Positions 35,121 through 43,453 of a DNA stretch of 64,000 nt are shown one piece after another (position 1 is the stretch's first letter; each line of letters opens with the position of its first letter). This DNA comes from Phyllobacteriaceae bacterium (GTDB lineage Bacteria > Pseudomonadota > Alphaproteobacteria > Rhizobiales > Rhizobiaceae). The translations under genes and the position numbers were made by a program. The stretch is from positions 62,001-126,000 of the forward strand of contig PAPF01000026.1 of assembly GCA_002708825.1 (NCBI GenBank). Direction: 5' to 3'. The notes beneath the pieces were generated by a model that worked only from the letters and a program-made list of their open reading frames with translations, was not told the origin of the DNA and did no database searches.

Positions 35121-36484
35121 GGCACCGCCTCCTTCCGGTCGTGCGCCAGTTCCTCTACCTCGAAGATCGTGATGGCGGGCAGGATGCGCACGAACAGGAA
35201 AACGAGTGCGAAGAACGTGCCGATGGAGCCGAACAGGATGGCGAAATCGAGCCAGGTCAGCCAGCGCTCGTTCCAAGCCGCGGGCAGGAAGCCGCGGCTG
35301 GGTCCCGTCACCACGATCACGTAGCGTTCCAGCCACATGCCGATGTTGATGACAAGCGAGATGGCGAAAAGCGCCTTCATGTTCAGGCGGATGCGCCGGA
35401 GCCAGAGAAGCGGCAGCACGCCGGCATTGCAGGCGAGCATCGCCCAGAAGAGCCAGCCATAGGGGCCGAAGGCGCGCTCCCACATCATGGTGCGCTCGTA
35501 GGTCTCGCCCGAATACCAGGCGAAGAAGGCTTCCGAGAGGTAACCGTAGGCCACCACGAAGCCGGCCGCCATCATGATGCGCGCCGCGCTGTTCATGTGG
35601 CGCAGCGTGATGAGGTCCTTCACGCCGAAGAAATGGCGCAGCGGCACAGCGATGGTGATGACCATGGCGAAGCCCGAATAGAGTGCGCCGGCCACGAAAT
35701 AGGGCGGGAAGATCGTCGAGTGATAGCCGGGGGTAATCGCGAAGGTGAAGTCGATGGACACGATGGAATGGACCGAGATCACCAGCGGCGTGGCCAGCGC
35801 GGCCAGCAGGAAATAGCTGGCGTTGAAGCGCGCCCAGTGGAAGGCGGAGCCGCGCCAGCCCAGCGCCAGGATGCCGTAGAACCAGCGTGCCGCGCGGCGT
35901 TTCGCCCGGTCGCGCAGCACAGCGAGATCCGGCAGCAGGCCCATGTACCAGAACAGGAGCGACACGGTTGCATAGGTGGCAATGGCCGCGAAATCCCAGA
36001 CCAGCGGGCTGCGCCATTGCGGCCAGTGCATGTGCGTGTTGGGCAGCGGCAGCATCCAGTAGAAGAACCAGGGCCGCCCGAGATGGAGGATCGGGAAAAG
36101 CCCTGCCATGGCCACCGCGAAAAGCGTCATCGCCTCGGCGAAACGGTTGATCGAGGCCCGCCAGGGCTGGCGCAACAGCAGGAGCACGGCCGAGATCAGC
36201 GTGCCCGCATGGCCAATGCCGACCCACCAGACGAAATTGGAGATCATCGTGCCCCAGGCGACGGGAATGTTGATGCCATAGGCACCGACACCCGTTGCGA
36301 TGAGATAGACGATGGCGTGCAGGAAAACGAGCACGAGCAGGAAAGCGGCCAGGAAGGCCAGCCAGAAATGGCGCGGCAGGCGCCCGGCCAGCACGACCGA
36401 ACTGATCCGCCGGCTGATCTTCTCGCGGTCGTGCAGGCCGCGCAGGACCGGAAACCGCTCCTCCTTGCCCGGCGCGTCAGCCAT
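35117..36484 (-). CDS. actC: Alternative Complex III NrfD-family subunit ActC
   Basis: A 455-residue protein with about ten helices of the NrfD/PsrC family, which forms the quinol site of ACIII. Conserved parts are WWVGIGHAGTLISAVL with the key His, GRPWFFYWMLPLPN, VSIDFTFAITPGYHSTIF, and YSGETYERTMMW. The start at 36484 overlaps the actB stop by 8 bases; an earlier frame extension is not coding-like. The ATGA junction with actD couples translation. Confidence 0.94.
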   Translation of the reverse strand: MADAPGKEERFPVLRGLHDREKISRRISSVVLAGRLPRHFWLAFLAAFLLVLVFLHAIVYLIATGVGAYGINIPVAWGTMISNFVWWVGIGHAGTLISAVLLLLRQPWRASINRFAEAMTLFAVAMAGLFPILHLGRPWFFYWMLPLPNTHMHWPQWRSPLVWDFAAIATYATVSLLFWYMGLLPDLAVLRDRAKRRAARWFYGILALGWRGSAFHWARFNASYFLLAALATPLVISVHSIVSIDFTFAITPGYHSTIFPPYFVAGALYSGFAMVITIAVPLRHFFGVKDLITLRHMNSAARIMMAAGFVVAYGYLSEAFFAWYSGETYERTMMWERAFGPYGWLFWAMLACNAGVLPLLWLRRIRLNMKALFAISLVINIGMWLERYVIVVTGPSRGFLPAAWNERWLTWLDFAILFGSIGTFFALVFLFVRILPAITIFEVEELAHDRKEAVP

Positions 36485-39371
36485 CGGCCGTGTCCTCGCC
36501 CTGCGGCTTCGCAAGATCGGGATGCGGGTTTTTGATCTCCGCCAGGTAGGTCGTGCGCGGCCGCGTGCCGAGATGGGCAAGCAGCGCGTAATCGTGCGGC
36601 GCGGCCTTGTCCGCGACGACGCGCGCATCCGGGTCATTCAGATTGCCGAATGAAATCGCCTGCGCCGGACAGGCCTGCTGGCAGGCAGTGACCACGTCAC
36701 CGTCCGCGATCAGCCGGTTGTCGATCTTCGCGTCGATGCGCGCCCGGCTGATGCGCTGGACGCAATAGGTGCATTTTTCCATCACCCCGCGCGAACGCAC
36801 GGTGACATCCGGGTTGCGGCCCGCCTGCCTGAGGTCCGCATCCTCACCGAAATCCTGGTAGTCGAAAAAGTTGAACCGGCGCACCTTGTAGGGACAGTTC
36901 TGAGAGCAGTAGCGGGTGCCGATGCAGCGGTTGTAGACCTGTGCGTTCAATCCGTCATGGGTATGCACGGTCGCGTTGACCGGGCAAACGACCTCGCAGG
37001 GCGCCTTCTCGCAATGCATGCACGGCACCGGCTGGAAGTGGGTGCCGGGAGCCTCGGGCGGCCCCGTGTAATAGCGGTCGATGCGCAGCCAGTGCATTTC
37101 GTGGCCCGCGGCACATTCCTCCGGCCCGACGGCGGGAATGTTGTTTTCCGCCTGGCAGGCGCTGACACAGGCCATGCAGCCGATGCAGGCCGTCAGGTCG
37201 ATCGACATGCCCCAGGCTTCCTGCTCGTATTCCCATTCTGGATAAAGGGATTCCGGCTCGGGCTCCGGTTCCGGCAACCGGCCCTCGCGGAGGTCCGCCA
37301 GCGTCGCGGTTCGCAGGATGTCGCGCCCCTCCATCCGCTGATGGTGCTGCGTGGTCACGAGATCCATTTCACCGTCGCTTGGCTCGATGGCCGCGCCGGT
37401 GGCCAGCCAGGGGCTGCCAGCCTGGCGGAGCGGATAGGCGTCATGGCCGCGTGCATCGCGCGTGACCGTCTGGTCGCTGCTGCGGATGTGGCCGAGCGTC
37501 AGGGTGACCGTGCTGTCGGGTTGTCCCGGAACGATGAGCGCGGGCGCGGCCAGCCGCCTGCCGTCATGCGAGATGGTGATCGCCTGCCCATCGGAAATCC
37601 CGAGCGAGCTTGCCGTTGCCGGCGAAATGAAGGCGCCGTTGCCCCAGACGGTCCTGGTGACGGGATTCGGCAATTCCTGCAGCATGGCGCAATTGGCATG
37701 CCGCCCGTCCCCCAGGAAGGGATCGGCGACAAAGCGGATGTCCAGTCCGGACGTCCGCCTGTCCCTGCGAAGCGTCTCCGGCCTGCGTCCGGCCGGCCGC
37801 ACATCGGCCGGCGTCGCGGCACTGCCCTCTAACACGCCCCGCTTGAGCGCATGCTGCCATTCATCATCGTCAAGCGCCTGCCAGGTCTCCCGGACCAGGG
37901 CACGGGCATCGCCGGCCGGTTCCGGTGACAACACGGCCAGCATTTCCGGCAGCGTCTTTCCGCCGAAAAGGGGACGGATCATCGGCTGTTGCAGCGATGC
38001 GGTTCCGTCATGGCCGCGCAGATCGCCCCAGCTTTCCAGATCATGCGCCGCCGGAATGTGCCAGTCGGCCAGCACGGCCGTGTTGTTCCGGTAGAGGCCC
38101 CAATGGATGAGCAGGTCGAGGCCTGAAAAGGCCCCCGCAGCATCGGCATCCACCGGCGCGGTGGCAACCGGATCGTGCGCCAGTGCCAGGACGGACCGGA
38201 TCTGTTTCTCGCGTATCGCTTCGCACAGGTCGGCAAGGTCGCCGTCGAAACGGAAGGCACCGGGCCGCTCGATCAGCTCGACTGTATGGCCGAGGCTTCC
38301 GAGCGCCATGTTCGCGGCCAGCGCGGCGGCATGGACGTGGGCGCTCTGGTGCGAGCCGGCCACCACCAGCGCGTCGCGCCCGGCAGCGCGCATGTCCTCC
38401 GCCATGATGCGGATGAAGTTGGCATCGACCGGAAGATCGCCGGGAAGCGCCTCGCCCGACAGGGCGGAGGAGATGGCGGCGGCGGCCGCATCCGCATGGG
38501 ATGGCCGCATTGCAAGGCGGTGGTCGGCGGCGGCACCCGTGATGGTCGGCGTCGTCTCCAGCACGTAGAGCCGGTTCATCCCGTCGCCCTGCTTGCGCAC
38601 CCGCCTGTTTGCGGTGAAGGCACGGGCATGGGCAAGCCGGCCTGCGCCTTCTGCCAGAAAGTCGCTGTCCAGGCTGAGGATACGGCTGGCGCGGTCGAAC
38701 CTCGGCAGGACGGCAAGGTCGCGGCCGAAGAGATGACGCGTCGCCTCGCCTTCACCAGGGGTTGCCAGCGTGTCGTGCATGAAGATGCGCAATGCCGGAT
38801 AGGTTTTCCGCAGGGCCGAAAGCTGGTGCAGGACCGTGGGGGATGTCGTTGGTTCGATCAGCAATGCCGCCGAAGCGCCCTTGTCGGCGGCCATTTGCGC
38901 CCTCAGCCGCGCGGCGTCCGCCAGGAAGTCGGCGAACGGCGCGGTCGCACCGCGCTTCACCGGCGTGCGGGACCGGTCCGGATCGAACAATGTCCACACC
39001 GCCGCCTGCATGACCGCATCCGTTGCACCCAGCGAGGACGGATGGTCAGGATTGCCTTCCACCTTGACGGGCCGGCCTTCATGCGTCTCGACCAGTGCGC
39101 CGATGCCGAAACCCTGGCTGGAAAGCGTGGTCGCATAGGTGACCGGAATGCCGGGGACCAGCATTTCCGGCTGATCGACATAGGGGAGTATGGCCTCGGG
39201 GCGGCTGCAGGCTCCCAGTCCGGCCGCAGCGGTGGTGGCCGCCATCATCTTCAGCAGGCTGCGCCGCTCGATGCGCGGCGGTCCGTACTCCGTCAGCGGC
39301 GAGGGCGCCGTGCTGTCGCCGCTGCCGTCAATCTCGTCGAGGCTGCGCCAGGGTCTATCGGTGGCAGACAT
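36477..39371 (-). CDS. actB: Alternative Complex III iron-sulfur / molybdopterin-like subunit ActB
   Basis: A 964-residue fusion. Residues about 35-690 resemble the large molybdopterin subunit of CISM oxidoreductases but are thought to hold no cofactor in ACIII. Residues about 725-960 are a four-cluster ferredoxin: CIGCMACVSACQ, CMHCEKAPCEVVCPVN, CIGTRYCSQNCPYK and the late CTYCVQR with CQQACPAQAIS. The N-terminus has ERRSLLKMMAATTAAAGLG, a twin-arginine-like signal with a Cys just after it. It overlaps actA by 17 bases and actC by 8. Confidence 0.94.
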   Translation of the reverse strand: MSATDRPWRSLDEIDGSGDSTAPSPLTEYGPPRIERRSLLKMMAATTAAAGLGACSRPEAILPYVDQPEMLVPGIPVTYATTLSSQGFGIGALVETHEGRPVKVEGNPDHPSSLGATDAVMQAAVWTLFDPDRSRTPVKRGATAPFADFLADAARLRAQMAADKGASAALLIEPTTSPTVLHQLSALRKTYPALRIFMHDTLATPGEGEATRHLFGRDLAVLPRFDRASRILSLDSDFLAEGAGRLAHARAFTANRRVRKQGDGMNRLYVLETTPTITGAAADHRLAMRPSHADAAAAAISSALSGEALPGDLPVDANFIRIMAEDMRAAGRDALVVAGSHQSAHVHAAALAANMALGSLGHTVELIERPGAFRFDGDLADLCEAIREKQIRSVLALAHDPVATAPVDADAAGAFSGLDLLIHWGLYRNNTAVLADWHIPAAHDLESWGDLRGHDGTASLQQPMIRPLFGGKTLPEMLAVLSPEPAGDARALVRETWQALDDDEWQHALKRGVLEGSAATPADVRPAGRRPETLRRDRRTSGLDIRFVADPFLGDGRHANCAMLQELPNPVTRTVWGNGAFISPATASSLGISDGQAITISHDGRRLAAPALIVPGQPDSTVTLTLGHIRSSDQTVTRDARGHDAYPLRQAGSPWLATGAAIEPSDGEMDLVTTQHHQRMEGRDILRTATLADLREGRLPEPEPEPESLYPEWEYEQEAWGMSIDLTACIGCMACVSACQAENNIPAVGPEECAAGHEMHWLRIDRYYTGPPEAPGTHFQPVPCMHCEKAPCEVVCPVNATVHTHDGLNAQVYNRCIGTRYCSQNCPYKVRRFNFFDYQDFGEDADLRQAGRNPDVTVRSRGVMEKCTYCVQRISRARIDAKIDNRLIADGDVVTACQQACPAQAISFGNLNDPDARVVADKAAPHDYALLAHLGTRPRTTYLAEIKNPHPDLAKPQGEDTADG

Positions 39372-40011
39372 AGCAATCGGTCATGGTTTCGGGATGAATG
39401 TTCTCCTCCTTCATGAGAAGCGCGCGCAGCCGCGCGATGTCGTCCGGTGGCTGCCAGCCGGTCTCGAACACGGCCTCCTTCGGTCGCAGGTTCGGTTCCG
39501 GGTCGCGATGGCAGTCCAGGCACCAGCTCATCGTCAGGGGTTTGGCCTGCCAGGTCATCGCCATCCGGTCGATGCGGCCGTGGCAGGTGGTGCAGCCGAC
39601 CCCCTTGTCCACGTGAATGGCGTGGTTGAAATAGACGTAATCCGGCAGGTCATGGACACGGTTCCAGGCAATCGGCTTGCCGCTGGAAAGGCTCTGGCGC
39701 ACCGGCGCCAGCATCCCGGCATTCGTCCAGAGCTGCGAATGGCAGGTCATGCAGGTTTCTGTCGGCGGAAGTCCGGCAAAGGACGAAGTCTCCACGCCCG
39801 TATGGCAGTACCGGCAGTCGATGCCGAGTTCGCCGGCGTGATGCTTGTGGCTGAAGGGAACCGGCTGGGCGACGACCCTGTCCGTGCCGGTTACAAGCGC
39901 CGAACGCGGCAGGGCCGCGGCCACGGCGATGAGCACAAGCACGAGTGCCGCGCCGCCCCACAGGACGAAACGTGCGATGCCGTTGAAATGTGGTCCGAAA
40001 AGCTGGCTCAT
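39355..40011 (-). CDS. actA: Alternative Complex III pentaheme cytochrome c, ActA
   Basis: A 218-residue cytochrome that opens the operon. One N-terminal helix (LVLVLIAVAAALP region, residues about 15-35) anchors a periplasmic domain with five heme motifs: CRYCH, CMTCH, CTTCH, CLDCH and CYVCH. FSHKHHAGELGIDCRY and VYFNHAIHVDKGVGC are usual in ActA. The ATG at 40011 has GGAAGGGG immediately before it, closer than normal; an in-frame TTG at 40044 is possible but has no better site. The 203 bp upstream must contain the promoter of the 12-gene operon. Confidence 0.93.
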   Translation of the reverse strand: MSQLFGPHFNGIARFVLWGGAALVLVLIAVAAALPRSALVTGTDRVVAQPVPFSHKHHAGELGIDCRYCHTGVETSSFAGLPPTETCMTCHSQLWTNAGMLAPVRQSLSSGKPIAWNRVHDLPDYVYFNHAIHVDKGVGCTTCHGRIDRMAMTWQAKPLTMSWCLDCHRDPEPNLRPKEAVFETGWQPPDDIARLRALLMKEENIHPETMTDCYVCHR

Positions 40012-40214
40012 CCCCTTCCGTCGCGCGCGATCACGAAGGGCCAACTGGCCAACGTCCCGATTGTTCCCGGCGGGATGGCTGCGGACAGGCTTCCACGGCC
40101 GCTCACATGGATGAATGTTTCAACCGGCGTGGCAAACGTGATCGACGCAAGCCGTTTTGCGGACACTGTTTCGTGTCAGCGTCCGGCATTGACTGGAAGA
40201 GGGCGAAAGACACC

Positions 40215-40448
40215 ATGGCATTCGACGATATCAGGGTACTGGACATGCGCTGCAACCATTGTGGTTCCAGGAACCGCCTGACCTTCGATCATGGGAGCGA
40301 CAATTGCAGGCTCGATTGCTCGCATTGCGGCCGCACCATCGGCTATATCGACGCCATCGGCCGCTACGGCTTGCCTGACGGCAACGATGCGGCGCACGCC
40401 CTCCCGTCCTGGATTCATGGCCGTTTCCGGCCGGAAGCGGAAGCCTGA
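40215..40448 (+). CDS. Small zinc-ribbon protein
   Basis: A 77-residue protein with a four-cysteine ribbon: MRCNHCGSRNRL near residue 12 and LDCSHCGRTIGYID near residue 34. The C-terminal half is unstructured. Such ribbons bind zinc and often nucleic acid or protein partners; here no more can be said. GAGGG lies about 12 bases before the ATG, a loose ribosome site. Divergent from actA. Confidence 0.6.
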   Translation: MAFDDIRVLDMRCNHCGSRNRLTFDHGSDNCRLDCSHCGRTIGYIDAIGRYGLPDGNDAAHALPSWIHGRFRPEAEA

Positions 40449-40456
40449 CCAAACGA

Positions 40457-40480
40457 ACGGGGTGGAATCCACCACCCCGT
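40457..40480. terminator. Stem-loop between convergent small genes
   Basis: Perfect 9-bp stem ACGGGGTGG/CCACCCCGT with a 6-base loop, ending 54 bases before the next stop. No T-run; likely a bidirectional barrier between the zinc-ribbon gene and the gene at 40535. Confidence 0.5.
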
Positions 40481-40534
40481 CATGGACGCGTGATTGCGGG
40501 CGCCAACGCCCCTGCGGGACGTCTGCCAGCGTTG

Positions 40535-40777
40535 TCAGCGGCTCTCGTCCTTGCCGAACAGGTGCGGATAGTAGTCGTTGCGCAACCGCAGCCGTGGCGC
40601 CAGGACCCAGGCGACGGGAACCGTCAAGGCAAACGCCGCCACGATCACTGCCGGCATCGCGTATTCCAGATAGGGCCGCAATGCCGGGATCGACAGGACC
40701 AGCGTCGCCAGGCTGCCGAACAGGACGGCGTTGACGGGAAGGGCGAGCATTCCGGTCATGAATGTGCGTGTACGCAT
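40535..40777 (-). CDS. Small two-helix membrane protein, EcfG-controlled
   Basis: An 80-residue protein with two hydrophobic helices (about 14-32 and 43-63) joined by a short loop (SIPALRPYLEYAMP). N- and C-termini are basic and probably cytoplasmic: MRTRTFMTGM and LAPRLRLRNDYYPH. I recognise no family beyond a DUF2798-like look (short, two helices, Pro/Ala in the second). An exact EcfG promoter sits just upstream, so it is a stress gene. GGAG stands eight bases before the ATG. Confidence 0.7.
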   Translation of the reverse strand: MRTRTFMTGMLALPVNAVLFGSLATLVLSIPALRPYLEYAMPAVIVAAFALTVPVAWVLAPRLRLRNDYYPHLFGKDESR

Positions 40778-40808
40778 TGTCTTGACTCCGTTCTGTCTTC
40801 GCAATTGA

Positions 40809-40834
40809 AACGTCCGGCCTGCCGGGCAGGTTCC
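40809..40834 (-). promoter_or_regulatory. Perfect EcfG promoter of the small two-helix protein
   Basis: On the minus strand GGAAC, 17-base spacer, CGTT; exact consensus. Transcription would begin near 40802, 25 bases before the ATG. Confidence 0.8.
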
Positions 40835-40854
40835 GGCGGACGGGATCCTTGATG

Positions 40855-41433
40855 TCAATTGAATGCAGTCGCCACGAGCGCTACCGCACCGCCGGCGAGC
40901 AGCAGCCCGAGGCTGGCCAGCACACCGTCACGCGCAAGGATCGCCGTGGCGAAGGCGGCCACCGCGCCGCCCAGCACGGACGACGAAAAGGGCACGATCT
41001 CCAGGAAAGGCATCGCAAAGCCGCAGATCATGCACAGAAGCTGAAGCAGGATGCGCGCCGGCGGCCGGACCATGAAGGCAAGTCTCGGTCCTGTCAGCCG
41101 GTCCACGAAGCGGGCCGGGCGTCTGAGCGGCCGCAATGTTCGCACGAGTTTGCGGCTGCTCACCTTCTGCCTCAGGATCCAGCCGGGGAGCCACAGGCGG
41201 CGGCGCCCGGCGATCATCTGAAGCGAAATCAGCCCGATGGTGATGCCCATCACGCTGGAAAGCCCCGGAATGCCGCTCAGCGGTGTGACGACCACCAGTG
41301 CCGGAAGCAGGATCAGCGCCGCATGCGATGTATGCCCGAGCCCGTCGAGAACCTCGCCGACCGTCGTGGTTTCGCCGGTCGCGGCGGCGCTGGTGCTGTC
41401 GATGATGTGGAGAAGGGGGTGGGTATCGCTCAT
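40855..41433 (-). CDS. ExoD family membrane protein
   Basis: A 192-residue protein of the ExoD family, named for a Sinorhizobium gene needed for exopolysaccharide production and alkaline tolerance. TVGEVLDGLGHTSHAALILL, the opening, and LVVVTPLSGIPGLSSVMGI are characteristic; about four hydrophobic helices follow. FLEIVPFSSSVLGGAVAAFA closes the family region. The biochemical role is unknown. The ATG at 41433 is used; upstream frame is low-complexity. It is followed by the EcfG-controlled small gene on the same strand. Confidence 0.85.
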   Translation of the reverse strand: MSDTHPLLHIIDSTSAAATGETTTVGEVLDGLGHTSHAALILLPALVVVTPLSGIPGLSSVMGITIGLISLQMIAGRRRLWLPGWILRQKVSSRKLVRTLRPLRRPARFVDRLTGPRLAFMVRPPARILLQLLCMICGFAMPFLEIVPFSSSVLGGAVAAFATAILARDGVLASLGLLLAGGAVALVATAFN

Positions 41434-41519
41434 GACCGTCTTGTCAACCGGCCAGGACCGGGCAGGATCGCTTGCGGCCGGGCGGGATGGTTCAGGCCCG
41501 CCCGGCCGCAGGGGCGCGT

Positions 41520-41771
41520 TCAGCATTCGGCGCGGTAACGCCGGCCGTAACGGTCCTCGTAGATGCACATGCCGGGCTCGCTGGCGCGTCCGATCAATGC
41601 GCCGGCCGCAGCGCCGACCACGCCGCCGACAACCGCTCCTTCAACCGCATCGTCGTTGACCGCTGCGCCGATGGCTGCTCCCGACGCGCCGCCGACGGCC
41701 GCGCCACGTTCCGTCGCGGTGCATCCGGCCAGTGCAAGCACGCCGAGCGCTGCAAACAGGGCATTCTTCAT
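41520..41771 (-). CDS. Glycine-zipper outer membrane lipoprotein
   Basis: An 83-residue lipoprotein with lipobox LALAGC. The mature part is a glycine zipper: AVGGASGAAIGAAV and VVGGVVGAAAGALIG, as in the SlyB/OsmB-like group, where such segments insert in the outer membrane. It ends with a Cys-rich CIYEDRYGRRYRAEC, a tail seen in YMGG-type zipper proteins. Likely an envelope stress or structural lipoprotein. Confidence 0.82.
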   Translation of the reverse strand: MKNALFAALGVLALAGCTATERGAAVGGASGAAIGAAVNDDAVEGAVVGGVVGAAAGALIGRASEPGMCIYEDRYGRRYRAEC

Positions 41772-41940
41772 GTCGCAAACTCCTCTCTCGGTGACATGGC
41801 GACCAACACCGCAAGGCGGGAAATGTTTCATTCGGCTTTTCACGAGGGCCGACCGGCAGGCGGAACCCCGGCCTGGCTCCGGCATTGAATGGAAATGAAC
41901 CGCGCCGCCTTCCGGCGCGGCCTGCAAGGGAGCAAGGCTG

Positions 41941-42795
41941 ATGGCGGCGAGACCGGTCTGGAAAGGGCAGTTGCGATTGTCGCTGGTCTCGATTCCGGTC
42001 GAACTGTATTCGGCGAGAAAGACCGCGTCGAAAATCTCTTTCCGCCAGATCCACGAACCGAGCGGCAAACCCGTGCGCTACCAGAAGGTCGTCTCCGGTG
42101 TCGGTCCGGTGAAGAACGAGGACATCGTCAAGGGATATGAATATGGCGACGGCAAATACCTGCTGATCGATCCCGAGGATGTGAGCGAGATCCGGCTGGA
42201 GACGAAGAAGACGCTCGAACTCGTGCAATTCGTCGATGCGTGCGAAATCCCGCCTATCTATTTCGACAAGCCCTATTACATGGTTTCCGCCGATGAACTT
42301 GCCGAGGACGCTTACCGGGTCGTGCGCGATGCCCTGCGCGAAACCGGAATGGCGGGACTTGGCCAGTTGACCATGCGGGGCCGCGAATATCTGGTCGCCG
42401 TTCGCCCTTGTGGCGACGGAATGCTGCTGGAAACCCTGCACTATGCCGAGGAAATCCGTGATGCCGAACCGATGTTCGCGCAGGTCGAGGATCTGAAGGC
42501 GGATGACGAACTGCTGGAGGTCGCCACGACGCTGATCGAGCGCAAGTCCGCCCCGTTTGACGCCACGGTCTTTCGCGACAACTACGCCGAGGCGCTGCGC
42601 GATCTCATAGACCGCAAGACGAAGAGCAAGGCCACCGGGCGGGTGGAACTGGAAAAGGGCGGCGGCGACGGCGGCGGTCGCGAGAACGTGGTCGATCTCA
42701 TGGCCGCGCTCAGGCAGAGCGTTGAGAAGACCGGCAAGAAGGGCAAATCATCCTCCGGCAAGGGCAGCAGCCGCTCGCGCAAGAAATCTGCCTGA
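41941..42795 (+). CDS. ku: DNA end-binding protein Ku
   Basis: A 284-residue bacterial Ku that forms a homodimeric ring on DNA ends in non-homologous end joining. The opening WKGQLRLSLVSIPVELYSA, FRQIHEPSGKPVRYQKVV, VKGYEYGDGKYLLIDPED, and the ring segment MRGREYLVAVRPCGDGM are typical. The C-terminus after about residue 235 is Lys/Ser/Gly-rich (KKGKSSSGKGSSRSRKK), the extension that recruits LigD or threads along DNA. No LigD gene is in the window. AAGGGAG precedes the ATG. Confidence 0.94.
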   Translation: MAARPVWKGQLRLSLVSIPVELYSARKTASKISFRQIHEPSGKPVRYQKVVSGVGPVKNEDIVKGYEYGDGKYLLIDPEDVSEIRLETKKTLELVQFVDACEIPPIYFDKPYYMVSADELAEDAYRVVRDALRETGMAGLGQLTMRGREYLVAVRPCGDGMLLETLHYAEEIRDAEPMFAQVEDLKADDELLEVATTLIERKSAPFDATVFRDNYAEALRDLIDRKTKSKATGRVELEKGGGDGGGRENVVDLMAALRQSVEKTGKKGKSSSGKGSSRSRKKSA

Positions 42796-42881
42796 GGCCG
42801 CCGTCAGCCGGTCCAGGCGCCAGGCGTCATATCCGAAGCCCCTTATGTCGCAAACAGGCCCACATTCCGTGTCACTTTGGC

Positions 42882-42900
42882 ATTGATAGGATTTTCCAAT
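42882..42900. promoter_or_regulatory. LysR-type operator-like inverted repeat before the fds operon
   Basis: ATTG-N11-CAAT, a dyad of the T-N11-A type used by LysR-type regulators, 74 bp before fdsG. No regulator gene is next to the operon in this window. Confidence 0.4.
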
Positions 42901-42941
42901 CGCCTGACGGAACACCGTTATTGATCCGGCAGGGCGATCCC

Positions 42942-42955
42942 GCGACAATTGTCGC
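42942..42955. promoter_or_regulatory. 14-bp perfect palindrome in the fds leader
   Basis: GCGACAATTGTCGC, ending 18 bases before the fdsG ATG and just ahead of the AGGGAGG ribosome site. Could be an operator or a leader hairpin. Confidence 0.4.
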
Positions 42956-42973
42956 TTCACAGGGAGGAATCCG

Positions 42974-43453
42974 ATGCCTAAGCCCGGTCCGGCCAGCGAT
43001 ATTGTGGAACGCACGCGCGAGATCGTCGCCGGTCATGCCGGGCGTCTCGGGCCGCTCCTGCCGATCCTGCATGACGTGCAGCACGCTTTCGGCCATCTGC
43101 CGGACGAGGCGCTGCGCACTGTCGCCGACGGGTTGAACCTGAGCCGGGCGGAAGTGCATGGCGTCGCCAGTTTCTACCATGATTTCCGTGACGCGCCCGC
43201 CGGCCGTCACGTCCTGAAGATATGCCGGGCGGAGGCCTGCCAGGCATCCGGTGGCGATGCCATCGCCGAGCGTGCCGCGTCGCGCCTGAAGATCGCCTTC
43301 GGCGAGACCACGGCCGATGGCGCGGTCACGCTGGAAGCCGTCTATTGCCTCGGCCTGTGCGCCTGCGGCCCCGCCGCCATGATCGACGGAAGGGTTGCCG
43401 GGCGCCTTGATGACGCCAGGTTGGACGCATTGCTCGCGGAGGCAGGCCAATGA
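42974..43453 (+). CDS. fdsG: NAD-dependent formate dehydrogenase gamma subunit (NuoE-like)
   Basis: A 159-residue [2Fe-2S] protein. Four cysteine ligands are seen as KICRAEACQASGG and YCLGLCACGPA. It starts with the helical ILHDVQHAFGHLPDEAL of NuoE/HoxE-like subunits and passes electrons between FdsA and the FMN of FdsB. AGGGAGG lies before the ATG. The stop of this gene overlaps fdsB's ATG (ATGA). It opens the fdsG-fdsB-fdsA-fdhD-fdsD operon. Confidence 0.93.
   Translation: MPKPGPASDIVERTREIVAGHAGRLGPLLPILHDVQHAFGHLPDEALRTVADGLNLSRAEVHGVASFYHDFRDAPAGRHVLKICRAEACQASGGDAIAERAASRLKIAFGETTADGAVTLEAVYCLGLCACGPAAMIDGRVAGRLDDARLDALLAEAGQ

Noticed and set aside
40043-40067. EcfG promoter before actA
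   Set aside because: GGAAC-N16-AGTT has a mismatch in the -10 and falls next to the ATG, too close to serve actA.
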